DNA of 64,000 nucleotides, taken from positions 62,001 through 126,000 of the forward strand of contig NZ_JAVRHV010000005.1 in NCBI RefSeq assembly GCF_031846385.1, written 5' to 3'. The stretch's first letter is position 1. Every line of letters begins with the position of its first letter. The notes beneath the pieces were generated by a model. That model saw only the letters and a program-made list of their open reading frames with translations. It was not told the DNA's origin and ran no database searches. Both the position numbers and the translations under genes were made by a program. Shown here piece by piece: positions 25,283 to 34,246 of the stretch. This DNA comes from Urechidicola vernalis. GTDB taxonomy: Bacteria > Bacteroidota > Bacteroidia > Flavobacteriales > Flavobacteriaceae.

Positions 25283-27664
25283 ATGTTCGTAGTAAAAAGA
25301 GACGGTAGGAAAGAACCAGTGATGTTCGACAAAATCACGGCAAGAATTCGTAAATTATGTTATGGATTAAACAAATTGGTAGACCCAACTAAGGTTGCCA
25401 TGCGTGTTATTGAAGGATTATATGATGGGGTTACAACATCTGAATTGGATAATCTTGCTGCAGAAACTGCTGCGACCATGACGGTTCAACACCCAGATTT
25501 TGCAAAATTAGCGGCAAGAATCTCGGTATCGAACTTACATAAAAACACGAAAAAAACGTTTTCTGAAGTTGTAGAAGATTTATACAAATATGTGAATCCT
25601 AGAACTGGAAAAAAAGCACCTCTTATTGCTGACGATACGTATAAAGTAATTAAAGACAACGCTGTTAAATTAGATTCTACCATAATTTACAACCGTGACT
25701 TTAACTATGATTATTTCGGGTTTAAAACTTTAGAACGCTCTTATTTATTAAAAATTAATGGTGAGGTTGCCGAACGCCCTCAACATATGTTAATGCGTGT
25801 TGCTATTGGAATTCACTTAAACGATATTGATGAAGCCGTAGCAACTTATGAGTTAATGAGTAAGAAATTTTTTACCCATGCAACGCCAACGTTATTTAAT
25901 GCAGGTACACCAAAGCCTCAAATGTCTTCTTGTTTCTTATTACAAATGCAAGATGATAGTATTGATGGAATTTACGATACGCTTAAACAAACTGCTAAGA
26001 TTTCACAATCTGCAGGTGGAATAGGATTATCTATACACAATGTCCGCGCAACAGGGTCTTATATTAGAGGCACAAACGGTACATCTAATGGTATTGTACC
26101 AATGTTGAAAGTGTACAATGATACAGCGCGTTATGTAGATCAAGGAGGAGGAAAACGTAAAGGTTCTTTCGCAATGTACCTAGAGCCTTGGCATGCTGAT
26201 GTTTTTGATTTCTTAGATTTAAGAAAGAATACAGGTAAAGAAGAAATGCGTGCTAGAGATTTATTTTATGCAATGTGGATTTCGGATTTATTTATGAAAC
26301 GTGTGCAAGAAGACGCCGATTGGACCTTGATGTGTCCAAATGAGTGCCCTCATTTATACGATACGTATGGTGATGAGTTTGAAAAACTATATACTGGATA
26401 CGAAAAAGTAGGAAAGGGCCGTAAAACTATCAAAGCACGTGAATTATGGGAGAAAATTTTGGAGGCTCAAATTGAGACAGGAAACCCATACATGTTGTAC
26501 AAAGATGCTGCAAATAGAAAATCGAATCAAAAGAATTTAGGAACAATCCGTTCGTCTAACTTGTGTACAGAAATTATGGAATATACGGCAAAGGATGAGG
26601 TTGCTGTTTGTAACCTTGCATCTATTGCGGTTTCTATGTTTGTGAGTGAAGATAAGGATGGAAAGAAATATTTCAACCATAAAAAATTATTCGATGTTAC
26701 TAAAAAAGTAACACGAAATTTAGATACGGTTATTGATCGTAACTATTACCCTGTGAAAGAAGCGGAGAATTCTAACTTCCGTCACCGTCCGGTAGGATTA
26801 GGAATTCAAGGATTGGCAGATGCATTTATTATGCTACGTATGCCGTTTACTTCTGATGAAGCAAAACAACTGAATCAAGAAATTTTTGAAACTATTTATT
26901 TTGCCGCTGTAACTTCTTCTATGGAAATTGCTAAAGCGAAAGAGCCATATTCAACATTTAAAGGTTCGCCAATGAGTGAAGGAGAATTCCAGTTTAATAT
27001 GTGGAATGTTTCTGAAGATGATTTAAGTGGGCGATGGGATTGGAAAAAACTACGTAAGCAAGTAATGAAACACGGTGTTCGTAACTCATTATTAGTGGCA
27101 CCAATGCCAACAGCATCTACTTCGCAAATTTTAGGAAACAACGAAGCCTTTGAGCCTTATACATCTAATATATATACACGTAGAGTATTGTCTGGTGAGT
27201 TTATTGTTGTAAACAAGCACTTATTAGAAGACTTGGTTGAATTAGGATTGTGGAACAACGATATGAAAGAAGATATTATGCGTGCAAACGGATCTATTCA
27301 ACATATCGAGTCAATTCCACAAGATTTAAAAGAATTGTATAAAACTGTTTGGGAATTGAGCATGCGTGATATTATTGACATGGCGCGTCAGAGAGGATAC
27401 TTTATCGATCAGTCTCAATCTATGAACTTGTTTATGCAAGACGCAAATTATGCGAAATTAACATCAATGCACTTCTATGCTTGGAAATCGGGCTTAAAAA
27501 CTGGAATGTATTATTTAAGAACAAAATCGGCTGTAAATGCAATTCAATTTACGGTATCTAACGATAAGAAAAAGGAAGACGAACCATTAACGCCTGAGGA
27601 GTTGAAAGCAATGTTAATTGCTTCTCAAAACAATCCTGACGATTGCGAGATGTGTGGTTCATAA
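25283..27664 (+). CDS. nrdA: Ribonucleoside-diphosphate reductase subunit alpha (class Ia)
   Basis: 793 aa catalytic R1 subunit. An N-terminal ATP-cone (about 1-90, FVVKRDGRKEPVMFDKITARI) gives overall activity control by ATP/dATP. Active-site elements are SSCFLLQM (first redox Cys), SNLCTEIMEY (the NxCxE set for substrate radical chemistry), EVAVCNLASIAV (second redox Cys), and PMPTASTSQILGNNEAFEP in the barrel. The C-terminal tail ends DDCEMCGS, with the thioredoxin-reducible pair Cys788/Cys791. Length and layout are normal for eukaryote-like class Ia. Confidence 0.97.
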   Translation: MFVVKRDGRKEPVMFDKITARIRKLCYGLNKLVDPTKVAMRVIEGLYDGVTTSELDNLAAETAATMTVQHPDFAKLAARISVSNLHKNTKKTFSEVVEDLYKYVNPRTGKKAPLIADDTYKVIKDNAVKLDSTIIYNRDFNYDYFGFKTLERSYLLKINGEVAERPQHMLMRVAIGIHLNDIDEAVATYELMSKKFFTHATPTLFNAGTPKPQMSSCFLLQMQDDSIDGIYDTLKQTAKISQSAGGIGLSIHNVRATGSYIRGTNGTSNGIVPMLKVYNDTARYVDQGGGKRKGSFAMYLEPWHADVFDFLDLRKNTGKEEMRARDLFYAMWISDLFMKRVQEDADWTLMCPNECPHLYDTYGDEFEKLYTGYEKVGKGRKTIKARELWEKILEAQIETGNPYMLYKDAANRKSNQKNLGTIRSSNLCTEIMEYTAKDEVAVCNLASIAVSMFVSEDKDGKKYFNHKKLFDVTKKVTRNLDTVIDRNYYPVKEAENSNFRHRPVGLGIQGLADAFIMLRMPFTSDEAKQLNQEIFETIYFAAVTSSMEIAKAKEPYSTFKGSPMSEGEFQFNMWNVSEDDLSGRWDWKKLRKQVMKHGVRNSLLVAPMPTASTSQILGNNEAFEPYTSNIYTRRVLSGEFIVVNKHLLEDLVELGLWNNDMKEDIMRANGSIQHIESIPQDLKELYKTVWELSMRDIIDMARQRGYFIDQSQSMNLFMQDANYAKLTSMHFYAWKSGLKTGMYYLRTKSAVNAIQFTVSNDKKKEDEPLTPEELKAMLIASQNNPDDCEMCGS

Positions 27665-27697
27665 ATCTTCTGATTAATCTCCAAAGACGAGAAAAAA

Positions 27698-27726
27698 AAG
27701 CCTCAACGTTAGTTGAGGCTTTTTTG
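27698..27726. terminator. Bidirectional terminator between nrdA and the PiT gene
   Basis: GCCTCAAC (27700-27707) pairs perfectly with GTTGAGGC (27712-27719) over a GTTA loop, with A runs to the left and T runs to the right. It serves both convergent genes. Confidence 0.92.
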
Positions 27727-27744
27727 TTTATAAATTTTTATCTA

Positions 27745-30003
27745 TTACTTTTTAAAAGCATAGATTTCTAACAAACTAATCGTCGCTTTTATCAAATCTT
27801 CAGTTTCTAATAAAATACTAAAGTATAAGGTAGTGTTTTTAGGACTAGATTCTGTTGTTCTTGTACGCTCTACCTGCTTTTGTGCATATACCGAAACTTC
27901 ATCTAATAAACCTTGTTTCTCTTCTAGAAGGCCTGAAATTTGATCAAATTCTCTCGTTTCAAAAGCAATTCTAGTTTTTGCAAATAAAGCCGTCAAATCA
28001 TGAGAAATCTGCTTCAACTCTTTCAACTGATTTTTCTTTAAAGCCTTATGATTGTTGTTTATATGCTTATGACTTACTTTAGATATAAATCCTACAGATT
28101 GGGCAATATCTTGTAAATCGCCAATAACATCGATATAGAAAGTACTTGCACTTACAGAAGTTTCATCTAAATTCTTAATAAAGTAGAAGATGTTGTTTTG
28201 TAAATCTTCTATTTCAGTTTCCAATTTCTCAACTGTTTTTCTACCTTTTTTCAATAAGGCTAAATCCTGATTAATAAGACCGTTAATGGTATCTTCATTA
28301 ATTTTACTTACTCTTTTCAATACTTTAGAAATATTGTCAGCACTCTCCTCAATAACACCTTGTACAGACTTGCTTTCTGATCTATTTAAGCTATCCTCTG
28401 CTTGTGCTTCTTTTTTCTTGTTAATATGTTTAATCGAGTTTCTTACTAATAAAAGAATAGCAATTAACAACAATATAGGAACCATTACTTCCTTGTTCCA
28501 ACTAATTAAGATAGCAGCAATTGCAGCAGCCACAAAAGCAGTAATTGCAGTTCCAAACCAACCACCAATCACATTCAATACACCAGCAACCCTATAAACA
28601 GCACTTTCACTTCCCCAAGCTCTATCTGCCAAAGAAGTACCCATTGCAACCATAAAAGTTACATATGTTGTAGATAATGGTAATTTGTATGATGTAGCGA
28701 TAGAAATAAGAACACCTGCAACCATTAAATTCACAGCAGCTCTTACCATATCAAAGGCAGGTAATTCGTGTGTTTTACCTTGCGTTAATTCAATAACAGG
28801 CTTCTCAAATTGCTCTTCAACTTTATCTTGGAAAGACTGTGGCGTTACTAATTTTAAATATTTGGATGCAGACATGGCTCCTCTTACCAATCCTCTAGAT
28901 AAAAAGTTTGGTTGGAAACGCTCTTTCGTTTCACCTTGTGACGATAAATCTAACGATGTCTTTACTACATCTTTTGCTTTATTAGAGAACCATAATGTGG
29001 CAACCATAATAATTCCTGCGATGAATAATAAAATAGTCGGAGTTTCGACCTTACCTGCTAGAACCTCCATACTAAACAATGAAGCATCTATTCCAGAGGC
29101 TCTCCATTGGTTAAATGATTCTAAAGCAGCCATTGGCACTCCAATAAAGTTTACCAAGTCGTTTCCAGCAAAAGCTAATGCCAATGCAAATGTACCAACA
29201 ACAATTATCAGTTTATAAATATTCGTTTTAAGAATTGCAATAAAAACATAAGAAAGCAACGACCAAATTACAAAACTAACTGCAACTATTGCAAGTACAT
29301 AATTTTCTAAAAAGTCTTTGATGGTCATTCCGCCGATAAAATCGAATTGTTCTTTTGCAATTTCAGCACCTTTAATTCCTTTCATTAAGATAAAATACAC
29401 CATTGCAGTCAAGGCTACACCTCCAAACAAAGAACCTACCCAAACAGGTTTCTTTTCAAAATTATACGATAATAATAATCTCGAAAGATATTGTACCAAT
29501 GCACCAACAGAAAAGGCGACTAAAACAGATAGGAAAATTCCAAAAATAATTTTTGAGGCCGTTCCTGTATTTATATAATTAGATAACTCAGAAAAACTTT
29601 CTCCGTTAGCACCAATTTTTACCATAGCAACTGCTACAGCCGCACCTAATAATTCAAACACGATAGATACCGTTGTTGAGGTTGGCATACCTAATGTATT
29701 GAAGAAATCAAGCAATAAAATGTCGGTAATCATCACGGCCATAAAAATGATCATGATATCCTCAAACATAAACATACCCGGATTAAAGATTCCTTTTCGT
29801 GCAACCTCCATCATACCACTAGAAAAAATGGCCCCACAAGCAATACCAAGACTGGCAACAATCATTATAGTTCTAAACGAAATAGCCTTAGAACCTATTG
29901 CTGAATTTAAAAAGTTTACGGCGTCATTACTAACTCCAACCACCAAATCGGCTACGGCTAAAACCGCAAGAGCAATAATCATTAATAAGTAAATATTATC
30001 CAT
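27745..30003 (-). CDS. PiT-family inorganic phosphate transporter with C-terminal PhoU-like domain
   Basis: 752 aa. The N-terminal ~530 residues are a PHO4/PiT permease with about a dozen helices and both signature repeats: GVSNDAVNFLNSAIG (residues 23-37) and GNDLVNFIGVP in the second half, plus GMPTSTTVSIVFELLGA. The C-terminal ~200 residues are helical and PhoU/DUF47-like, with heptad-like EDLQNNIFYFIKNLDE segments. The fused regulator is common in flavobacterial PiT proteins. It imports phosphate across the inner membrane. It follows the phosphate porin gene, and its own upstream region holds an exact -7 element plus 11-nt spaced ATGTTA-like repeats. Confidence 0.93.
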   Translation of the reverse strand: MDNIYLLMIIALAVLAVADLVVGVSNDAVNFLNSAIGSKAISFRTIMIVASLGIACGAIFSSGMMEVARKGIFNPGMFMFEDIMIIFMAVMITDILLLDFFNTLGMPTSTTVSIVFELLGAAVAVAMVKIGANGESFSELSNYINTGTASKIIFGIFLSVLVAFSVGALVQYLSRLLLSYNFEKKPVWVGSLFGGVALTAMVYFILMKGIKGAEIAKEQFDFIGGMTIKDFLENYVLAIVAVSFVIWSLLSYVFIAILKTNIYKLIIVVGTFALALAFAGNDLVNFIGVPMAALESFNQWRASGIDASLFSMEVLAGKVETPTILLFIAGIIMVATLWFSNKAKDVVKTSLDLSSQGETKERFQPNFLSRGLVRGAMSASKYLKLVTPQSFQDKVEEQFEKPVIELTQGKTHELPAFDMVRAAVNLMVAGVLISIATSYKLPLSTTYVTFMVAMGTSLADRAWGSESAVYRVAGVLNVIGGWFGTAITAFVAAAIAAILISWNKEVMVPILLLIAILLLVRNSIKHINKKKEAQAEDSLNRSESKSVQGVIEESADNISKVLKRVSKINEDTINGLINQDLALLKKGRKTVEKLETEIEDLQNNIFYFIKNLDETSVSASTFYIDVIGDLQDIAQSVGFISKVSHKHINNNHKALKKNQLKELKQISHDLTALFAKTRIAFETREFDQISGLLEEKQGLLDEVSVYAQKQVERTRTTESSPKNTTLYFSILLETEDLIKATISLLEIYAFKK

Positions 30004-30019
30004 GTGTATATATTTTTTG

Positions 30020-30063
30020 CAAAATTAAATTTTTAAAAGTTTTTTAATGTTACCTTATAGTTA
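30020..30063 (-). promoter_or_regulatory. PiT promoter with Pho-box-like repeats
   Basis: The -7 element TAATTTTG is on the minus strand (30027-30020). Plus-strand hexamers ATGTTA (30047-30052) and TAGTTA (30058-30063) are 11 nt apart, and the first lies 23 nt from the TTTG core. This is the same register as at the beta-helix lipoprotein gene. Confidence 0.5.
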
Positions 30064-30070
30064 TGTTTGT

Positions 30071-31261
30071 TTAGAAGTGCACCTCTAATTGTAATCTGTA
30101 CATAAGATTGTCTCCTAAAAGATCAAGGTTCAAATAACTCAAATCTGATTGAATTTTAAGTTTATGACCTGCAAAATACTTAGAAAATCCTAATGTATAT
30201 TGATTTGTTAAATCTTTATCTACTACATCTACGTGAGAAAGACGGCCTGTAAGTTCCCAGTTTTTCGGAAATAAGTAACCAGATTGAATATTTAAACCTG
30301 TACCCTCACGAACTACAAATCCAGTTGGTGTGTTATCAGAGTTTTTTGCAATGGGATCATCAGCAGTTCTTTTGGCATATTCTGCCATGAATGAGAATCC
30401 TTTGTATTTTAATATGGCGTCAATAAATACAGTATTAATATCTGTTTCATAAAACCCATCATCAGTAATCATAAATTCACCTTGATTACTTCTTGTTTTA
30501 ACGGCGTTATTATTATGGTCAAAACCTATAGCAAAGTTCAATTTAACAGAAGACTCTCTTTGTAAAGAACTTCCTAAATAATCTCCCTTACTTTTAAAAG
30601 TTCCAAAAGGTAAAAACTCTAAACGACCCGTAAATTGATGACCACCAAGGTTTCCATAAGTAATATTTCTTCCTTCACCCTGTGCAATGGAAACGATTTC
30701 TCTAACTACAAATTTATCGGTTAAATTAAAATGGTGTCTTAATTGCAGACCAATATCTCTATCTATATTAAAATTGGCATTTAACAGAGACCTGTCTACT
30801 AACTGCAGATTAGCAGAAGAAATAACACGTTCTCTATTTCCTGGAAGTTTTGTTTGCCCTGCCCATAAAACAAAGTTTTCATGGAAGTTCCATTTTATAA
30901 CGGCATCTAAAATTATTCGAGGAGTATCTCGCGTATAAATAGACCCACCAGAAATGTCCCTATTTGAAAGTCCGAGTTCAATTTTATATTTAAATTTTGG
31001 AGAAAATGCAAAACCATCAAATTTCAATCGGGCTCTTCGTATTAAAAAACTTGTATTGGCTTTTCCAAAATTTCCATCTTCATAATCCCAGTTAGTAGAG
31101 GATAACATTTGAATTCTAGGTGCAAATTTTACACTCCAAGAACTATCTTTTGCAACATGGTTAACCATGCCTTTTCCAAATTTGGTGTCACTTAATTTTT
31201 GAGATTGTACTGATACAGCTGCAAATAATGCAGCAAGAACTACAGCGTAGTGTTTTACCAT
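30071..31261 (-). CDS. Phosphate-selective porin (OprP/OprO-like)
   Basis: 396 aa outer-membrane porin. An N-terminal signal peptide is followed by SWSVKFAPRIQMLSSTNWDYED, then RRARLKFDGFAFSPKFKYKIELGLSNRD, the hallmark of the porin O/P family. An FVLWAGQTKLPGNRERV segment follows, and the protein ends in an aromatic strand YRLQLEVHF fit for BAM recognition. It would let phosphate or polyphosphate cross the outer membrane. It lies 67 nt upstream of the PiT start on the same strand, so the two build a path through both membranes. Upstream are three 11-nt spaced ATGTTA-like repeats. Confidence 0.92.
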   Translation of the reverse strand: MVKHYAVVLAALFAAVSVQSQKLSDTKFGKGMVNHVAKDSSWSVKFAPRIQMLSSTNWDYEDGNFGKANTSFLIRRARLKFDGFAFSPKFKYKIELGLSNRDISGGSIYTRDTPRIILDAVIKWNFHENFVLWAGQTKLPGNRERVISSANLQLVDRSLLNANFNIDRDIGLQLRHHFNLTDKFVVREIVSIAQGEGRNITYGNLGGHQFTGRLEFLPFGTFKSKGDYLGSSLQRESSVKLNFAIGFDHNNNAVKTRSNQGEFMITDDGFYETDINTVFIDAILKYKGFSFMAEYAKRTADDPIAKNSDNTPTGFVVREGTGLNIQSGYLFPKNWELTGRLSHVDVVDKDLTNQYTLGFSKYFAGHKLKIQSDLSYLNLDLLGDNLMYRLQLEVHF

Positions 31262-31289
31262 TATATATCGTTATTAGTTTTTGTCGCTG

Positions 31290-31333
31290 CAAATAACCAA
31301 CTACAATGTTAAGTTAATGTTATGAAGAAGTTA
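31290..31333 (-). promoter_or_regulatory. Pho-box-like promoter of the porin gene (box A)
   Basis: On the plus strand the hexamers ATGTTA (31306), ATGTTA (31317) and AAGTTA (31328) repeat every 11 nt. Read on the minus strand they end 12 nt before the TTTG core of the -7 region (31293-31290, GTTATTTG). This fits an activator overlapping the -35 region, as PhoB does in other bacteria. Confidence 0.65.
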
Positions 31334-31346
31334 TGATAACAATAAA

Positions 31347-31375
31347 AAAGGCTACCTAGTAGATTGGTAGCCTTA
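31347..31375 (-). terminator. Minus-strand terminator with no annotated gene upstream
   Basis: GGCTACC and GGTAGCC arms (31350-31356 and 31366-31372 on the plus strand) pair perfectly, with an A run on the left that becomes TTTTTT on the minus strand. No conventional gene ends here; see the candidate small RNA at 31347-31428. Confidence 0.75.
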
Positions 31376-31442
31376 CATTTCTAAATCAAGCCGACAAAAA
31401 CTAATGATATATGAAATGTTGAATTCATGCATAGCAAACATA
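31347..31442 (-). ncRNA. Candidate small RNA or short ORF transcript
   Basis: An exact -7 element TATGTTTG (minus strand, 31442-31435) and the strong terminator at 31375-31347 delimit a transcript of about 80 nt. It contains two very short frames: ATG at 31432 (19 codons) and ATG at 31428 (15 codons, hydrophobic end FHISLVFVGLI). It lies between two identical Pho-box-like sequences. Promoter and terminator are seen; the RNA itself is inference. Confidence 0.4.
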
Positions 31443-31555
31443 AATTCAAAACAAAAGTCGTGTTTCAATTTGTACAAAATGTAAGCTTAACATTATGTAA
31501 ATATTAAGAATTATAATTACTGATAGTCAGCAGCTTACCTGTTTGAACGACTCCA

Positions 31556-31583
31556 ATGTTAAGTTAATGTTAAGTAATTGTTT
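31556..31583. promoter_or_regulatory. Orphan Pho-box-like element (box B)
   Basis: Hexamers ATGTTA (31556), ATGTTA (31567) and TTGTTT (31578) repeat every 11 nt. Orientation matches boxes serving minus-strand genes, but no TTTG core lies 12 or 23 nt away, and the nearest gene downstream on the plus strand has the opposite orientation. Confidence 0.45.
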
Positions 31584-31629
31584 GGAAAATGTAAATAAAA
31601 TAGATAAATTGGCTGTGAATTAAACATGT

Positions 31630-31995
31630 ATGGAGATGAAAAAAAGTATTTTAGTTTTAGTATTATTTTGTGTTGGATTGTATACTTATGCCTCGAATGG
31701 TTCAGAACCAGTTTATGAAATAGAAGGGAATTTGGTTGCTGTAACTACTTTTTATGAAAATGGTCAAATAAAAGAACAAGGGTTTTATAAGAATAAAAAA
31801 CTGCATGGAGAATGGAGTCTTTACAATAAAGAAGGAGATAAGATTACCAAAGCAAATTATTCTAATGGAAAGAAAATTGGAACTTGGATGTTTATGTCAA
31901 ATGGAAAATTGACAGAGGTTCAATATGAAAATAACACAATTGCCAAAGTTTATAAATGGAATGACTCCAAAACGGTTGCGATTGAACAAGAGTAA
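31630..31995 (+). CDS. Exported MORN-like repeat protein
   Basis: 121 aa (119 if the second ATG at 31636, MKKSILVLVL, is used, which gives a cleaner signal peptide). After a signal peptide ending near YASNG it has three imperfect repeats of the YENGQIKEQGFYKNKKLHGE / YNKEGDKITKANYSNGKKIG / MSNGKLTEVQYENN type. This is the MORN_2/YwqK-like fold found in many exported Bacteroidota proteins. No toxin partner is nearby, so the antitoxin label often attached to YwqK-like repeats is not warranted. Its position inside the phosphate island, behind box B, is suggestive but the orientation does not fit. Confidence 0.75.
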   Translation: MEMKKSILVLVLFCVGLYTYASNGSEPVYEIEGNLVAVTTFYENGQIKEQGFYKNKKLHGEWSLYNKEGDKITKANYSNGKKIGTWMFMSNGKLTEVQYENNTIAKVYKWNDSKTVAIEQE

Positions 31996-32015
31996 ATTTG
32001 ATTATTTACACATAG

Positions 32016-32053
32016 AAAAAGCGTTTTGATTTAAAATCAAAACGCTTTTTTTA
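32016..32053. terminator. Bidirectional terminator
   Basis: A long perfect stem built of AAAGCGTTTTGATTT and its complement (32017-32051), with A and T runs on either side. It ends both the MORN-like gene and the beta-helix lipoprotein gene. Confidence 0.92.
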
Positions 32054-32091
32054 ATTAACTCAAATATGTGTACTACTAACTAACTTTTAAT

Positions 32092-34047
32092 TTATAGGCT
32101 TCCCAATCTCCAGTTCCAAGCGTTAATATCAACTTTTGTTCCTGTATTGTAAGCATCTGAAGTGGTTGCTGATGCACCGTCTATTTTTACATTATCTAAA
32201 GATCCTCCATCTTTCATATCAATATTAGTATCATACCCTTCTAAGTATAAATTGGTAATTGTTGCCCCTGATTCCTTTTTGAATTGTAAGGCCGTTCCAT
32301 CTACAGAAGATATAGCGGTTACATTATCAAACTTAGGATTGTTGTTAACCTTATCACCTTCAAACGCTGTTGAAAATCCTTCAATTGTATGAGAAATATA
32401 TGTGTTTGTTACAGTTCCATTCCATCCTTCAGTCCAATCGATAGAATCATCCTCATTATTTTCTAAATAAACATTAGATGCAGAAACTGTTCCTCCAAAA
32501 AATTCGATTCCGTCATCTGCTCCATCAATTACGGCAACATTGTCTATGGCTGTAGAAGAGCCAACGGCATATAATGAAATTCCGTTGTATTGAGACTCAG
32601 AATTAATTTGAGCACCTGTTCCTCTAATTACTAAATAGTTTATGGCACCAGAATTATCTGCGTCATCATTTCCACCATAAATGAAACCTCCTACTTCGGC
32701 AGTTGCATCTACACCTGCAGTTGTAGTCGCTTTACCACAAATTGTTAAACCTCCCCAATCTGCTGGTTGTGGATCTACAGAAGACATAATTACTGGATTT
32801 TCAGCAGTTCCTTGCACGTCAATTTTACCACCTTTCAAAACAGCAATGTAAACGTCTACACCACCTTTGTCTGCTGATATTTTAGTTCCTTCTTCAATAG
32901 TTAAAGTAACACCATCTTGTACAATAAAAGATCCAGTTAAACTGTATTTAATATCTGCAGTTAATGTTTTATCAGCTGTTAAGTTTCCATTTAAAACCTC
33001 AACAGGTAAAATTTGTCCATTTATAAAATCCCAATCAGAAATATCTACAGGCGTACCAGTGTTGTAAGGTGCATCTGGGTCTGCAGGGGAACCATCAATC
33101 ATAACATTTGATAGTGCTCCACCATCTTTCATATCTATATTTTGCGAATATCCACTTAAATATAAATTTGTAATAGTAGAACCAGATTCTTTTTTATGCT
33201 GCAATGCAGTACCTCCAACAGTAGAAATTGCCGTTAGGTTATTCAATTTAGGATTGTTATTTGTTTTATCTCCTTCAACTACCGTAGAAAAACCTGCGAT
33301 TGTATGAGAAATATAAGCATTATCAATTGTTCCATTCCATCCTTCTGTCCAGTCTATTGCATCATCTTCAGTATTTTCTACATAAAGATTTTTAACAGAA
33401 ACTGTTCCTCCAAAAAATTCAACACCATCATCTGATCCATCAATAACTGCAATATTTTCTACAACAGTTCCAGAACCAACAGCATAAAATGAAACTCCAT
33501 TGTATTGAGATTCTGAATTAATTTGTGCTCCAGTTCCTTTAATTACTAGGTTCTTTATTATACCAGAACTGTCTGTATCATTGGTTCCTCCATAAATAAA
33601 GCCACCAACTTCAGCCGTTGCATCAATACCAGCAGTTGTTGTTGCGTCACCACAAATTGTTAACCCTCCCCAGTCTCCTGGTTGGGCATCAATTGATGAC
33701 ATAATTACAGGGCTACTTCCTGTACCGTTAATATTTATTTTCCCTCCTTTTAATACAGCAATATAGACATCAGTTCCACCATCTACAGCTTCAATTTGAG
33801 TTCCTGCTGGTACGTTAAACGTTACGCCATCATTTACAATAAATGAACCTGTTAATAGGTAACTAGTTGATGGGTTTAAGGTAAAGTTCTCTTCTAGTAA
33901 TCCGTTCAAGATTCCTATTTTCAAATTTTCGATAGTTGCGTTCGATGGATTCATAATAGGATCCGGATCGTCCGTAGCGCAACTTATTAAAGTTGACACA
34001 GCAAAAATTACAGAAAGTCCAATTAGTAAAGAGTTTAATTTTTTCAT
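32092..34047 (-). CDS. Large lipoprotein made of two tandem beta-helix-like repeats
   Basis: 651 aa. Signal peptide with lipobox ISC at Cys23, then two copies of a ~300-residue unit (about 44-340 and 345-650), which I judge by eye to be around three-quarters identical. Each unit has GSFIVxDGVT, GGxDVYIAVLKGGKI, PVIMSSxDxQPxDWGGLTICG, TAEVGGFIYGG, AQINSESQYNG, IDWTEGWNGT, and NIDMKDGG. The repetitive Asn/Asp/Gly-rich strands with DDGxEFFGGTVS turns look like a right-handed parallel beta-helix, but no catalytic residues of pectate-lyase type stand out. It is downstream of a TonB-dependent receptor gene and has its own Pho-box-like promoter. I infer a surface ligand-binding partner; the ligand is unknown. 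Confidence 0.8.
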   Translation of the reverse strand: MKKLNSLLIGLSVIFAVSTLISCATDDPDPIMNPSNATIENLKIGILNGLLEENFTLNPSTSYLLTGSFIVNDGVTFNVPAGTQIEAVDGGTDVYIAVLKGGKININGTGSSPVIMSSIDAQPGDWGGLTICGDATTTAGIDATAEVGGFIYGGTNDTDSSGIIKNLVIKGTGAQINSESQYNGVSFYAVGSGTVVENIAVIDGSDDGVEFFGGTVSVKNLYVENTEDDAIDWTEGWNGTIDNAYISHTIAGFSTVVEGDKTNNNPKLNNLTAISTVGGTALQHKKESGSTITNLYLSGYSQNIDMKDGGALSNVMIDGSPADPDAPYNTGTPVDISDWDFINGQILPVEVLNGNLTADKTLTADIKYSLTGSFIVQDGVTLTIEEGTKISADKGGVDVYIAVLKGGKIDVQGTAENPVIMSSVDPQPADWGGLTICGKATTTAGVDATAEVGGFIYGGNDDADNSGAINYLVIRGTGAQINSESQYNGISLYAVGSSTAIDNVAVIDGADDGIEFFGGTVSASNVYLENNEDDSIDWTEGWNGTVTNTYISHTIEGFSTAFEGDKVNNNPKFDNVTAISSVDGTALQFKKESGATITNLYLEGYDTNIDMKDGGSLDNVKIDGASATTSDAYNTGTKVDINAWNWRLGSL

Positions 34048-34084
34048 TTTTTTTTTGATTATTCTTTATGATTAATTTCTGATA

Positions 34085-34139
34085 CAAAGAACAAGGATTA
34101 GTTCAATTTAGATTTTATGTAAACGTTATGAGTTTATTA
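34085..34139 (-). promoter_or_regulatory. Pho-box-like promoter of the beta-helix lipoprotein gene (box C2)
   Basis: Hexamers ATTTTA (34112), ACGTTA (34123) and TTATTA (34134) repeat every 11 nt on the plus strand; the shared core TTATG/TTATG/TTATC is at 34115, 34126 and 34137. The nearest repeat ends 23 nt before a TTTG core (34088-34085, GTTCTTTG on the minus strand), exactly one repeat further than at the porin. Confidence 0.5.
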
Positions 34140-34164
34140 TCAATTAAGATTAAATCGATTGTAT

Positions 34165-34181
34165 ATGTTAAGTAAATGTTA
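34165..34181 (-). promoter_or_regulatory. Second Pho-box-like pair (box C1)
   Basis: Exact ATGTTA at 34165-34170 and 34176-34181, 11 nt apart. It is upstream of box C2 but out of its register by 2 nt. Confidence 0.5.
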
Positions 34182-34193
34182 CTTGATTAAATG

Positions 34194-34220
34194 AAAAAAG
34201 CCAGCGATATTTCGCTGGCC
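34194..34220 (-). terminator. Terminator of the TonB-dependent receptor gene
   Basis: GCCAGCGA (34200-34207) pairs with TCGCTGGC (34212-34219). On the minus strand the stem is followed by TTTTTT. Confidence 0.9.
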
Positions 34221-34246
34221 ATAATTTTATTAATTCAATAGCTAGT

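Larger units (their letters stand above)
31262..31629. other. 368-nt intergenic region between the porin and MORN-like genes
   Basis: Contains box A, the minus-strand terminator, the candidate small RNA, and box B (31556-31583). In box B a 19-nt sequence identical to box A, CAATGTTAAGTTAATGTTA, starts at 31554 region and repeats the 11-nt hexamer spacing. Box B has no properly placed -7 core on the minus strand. Confidence 0.6.

Noticed and set aside
28286..29992. Several long plus-strand frames (103, 177, 86 and 97 aa) opposite the PiT transporter
   Set aside because: They mirror the hydrophobic codons of the PiT gene on the other strand, have no promoter or start context, and carry no recognisable domain.
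31630..31995. YwqK-type antitoxin of a toxin-antitoxin pair
   Set aside because: It is an exported repeat protein with a signal peptide and has no toxin gene beside it.
32092..34047. Tandem duplication in the lipoprotein gene as an assembly artefact
   Set aside because: The two halves differ at many positions at DNA and protein level, so they are a true old duplication and not a misassembled repeat.
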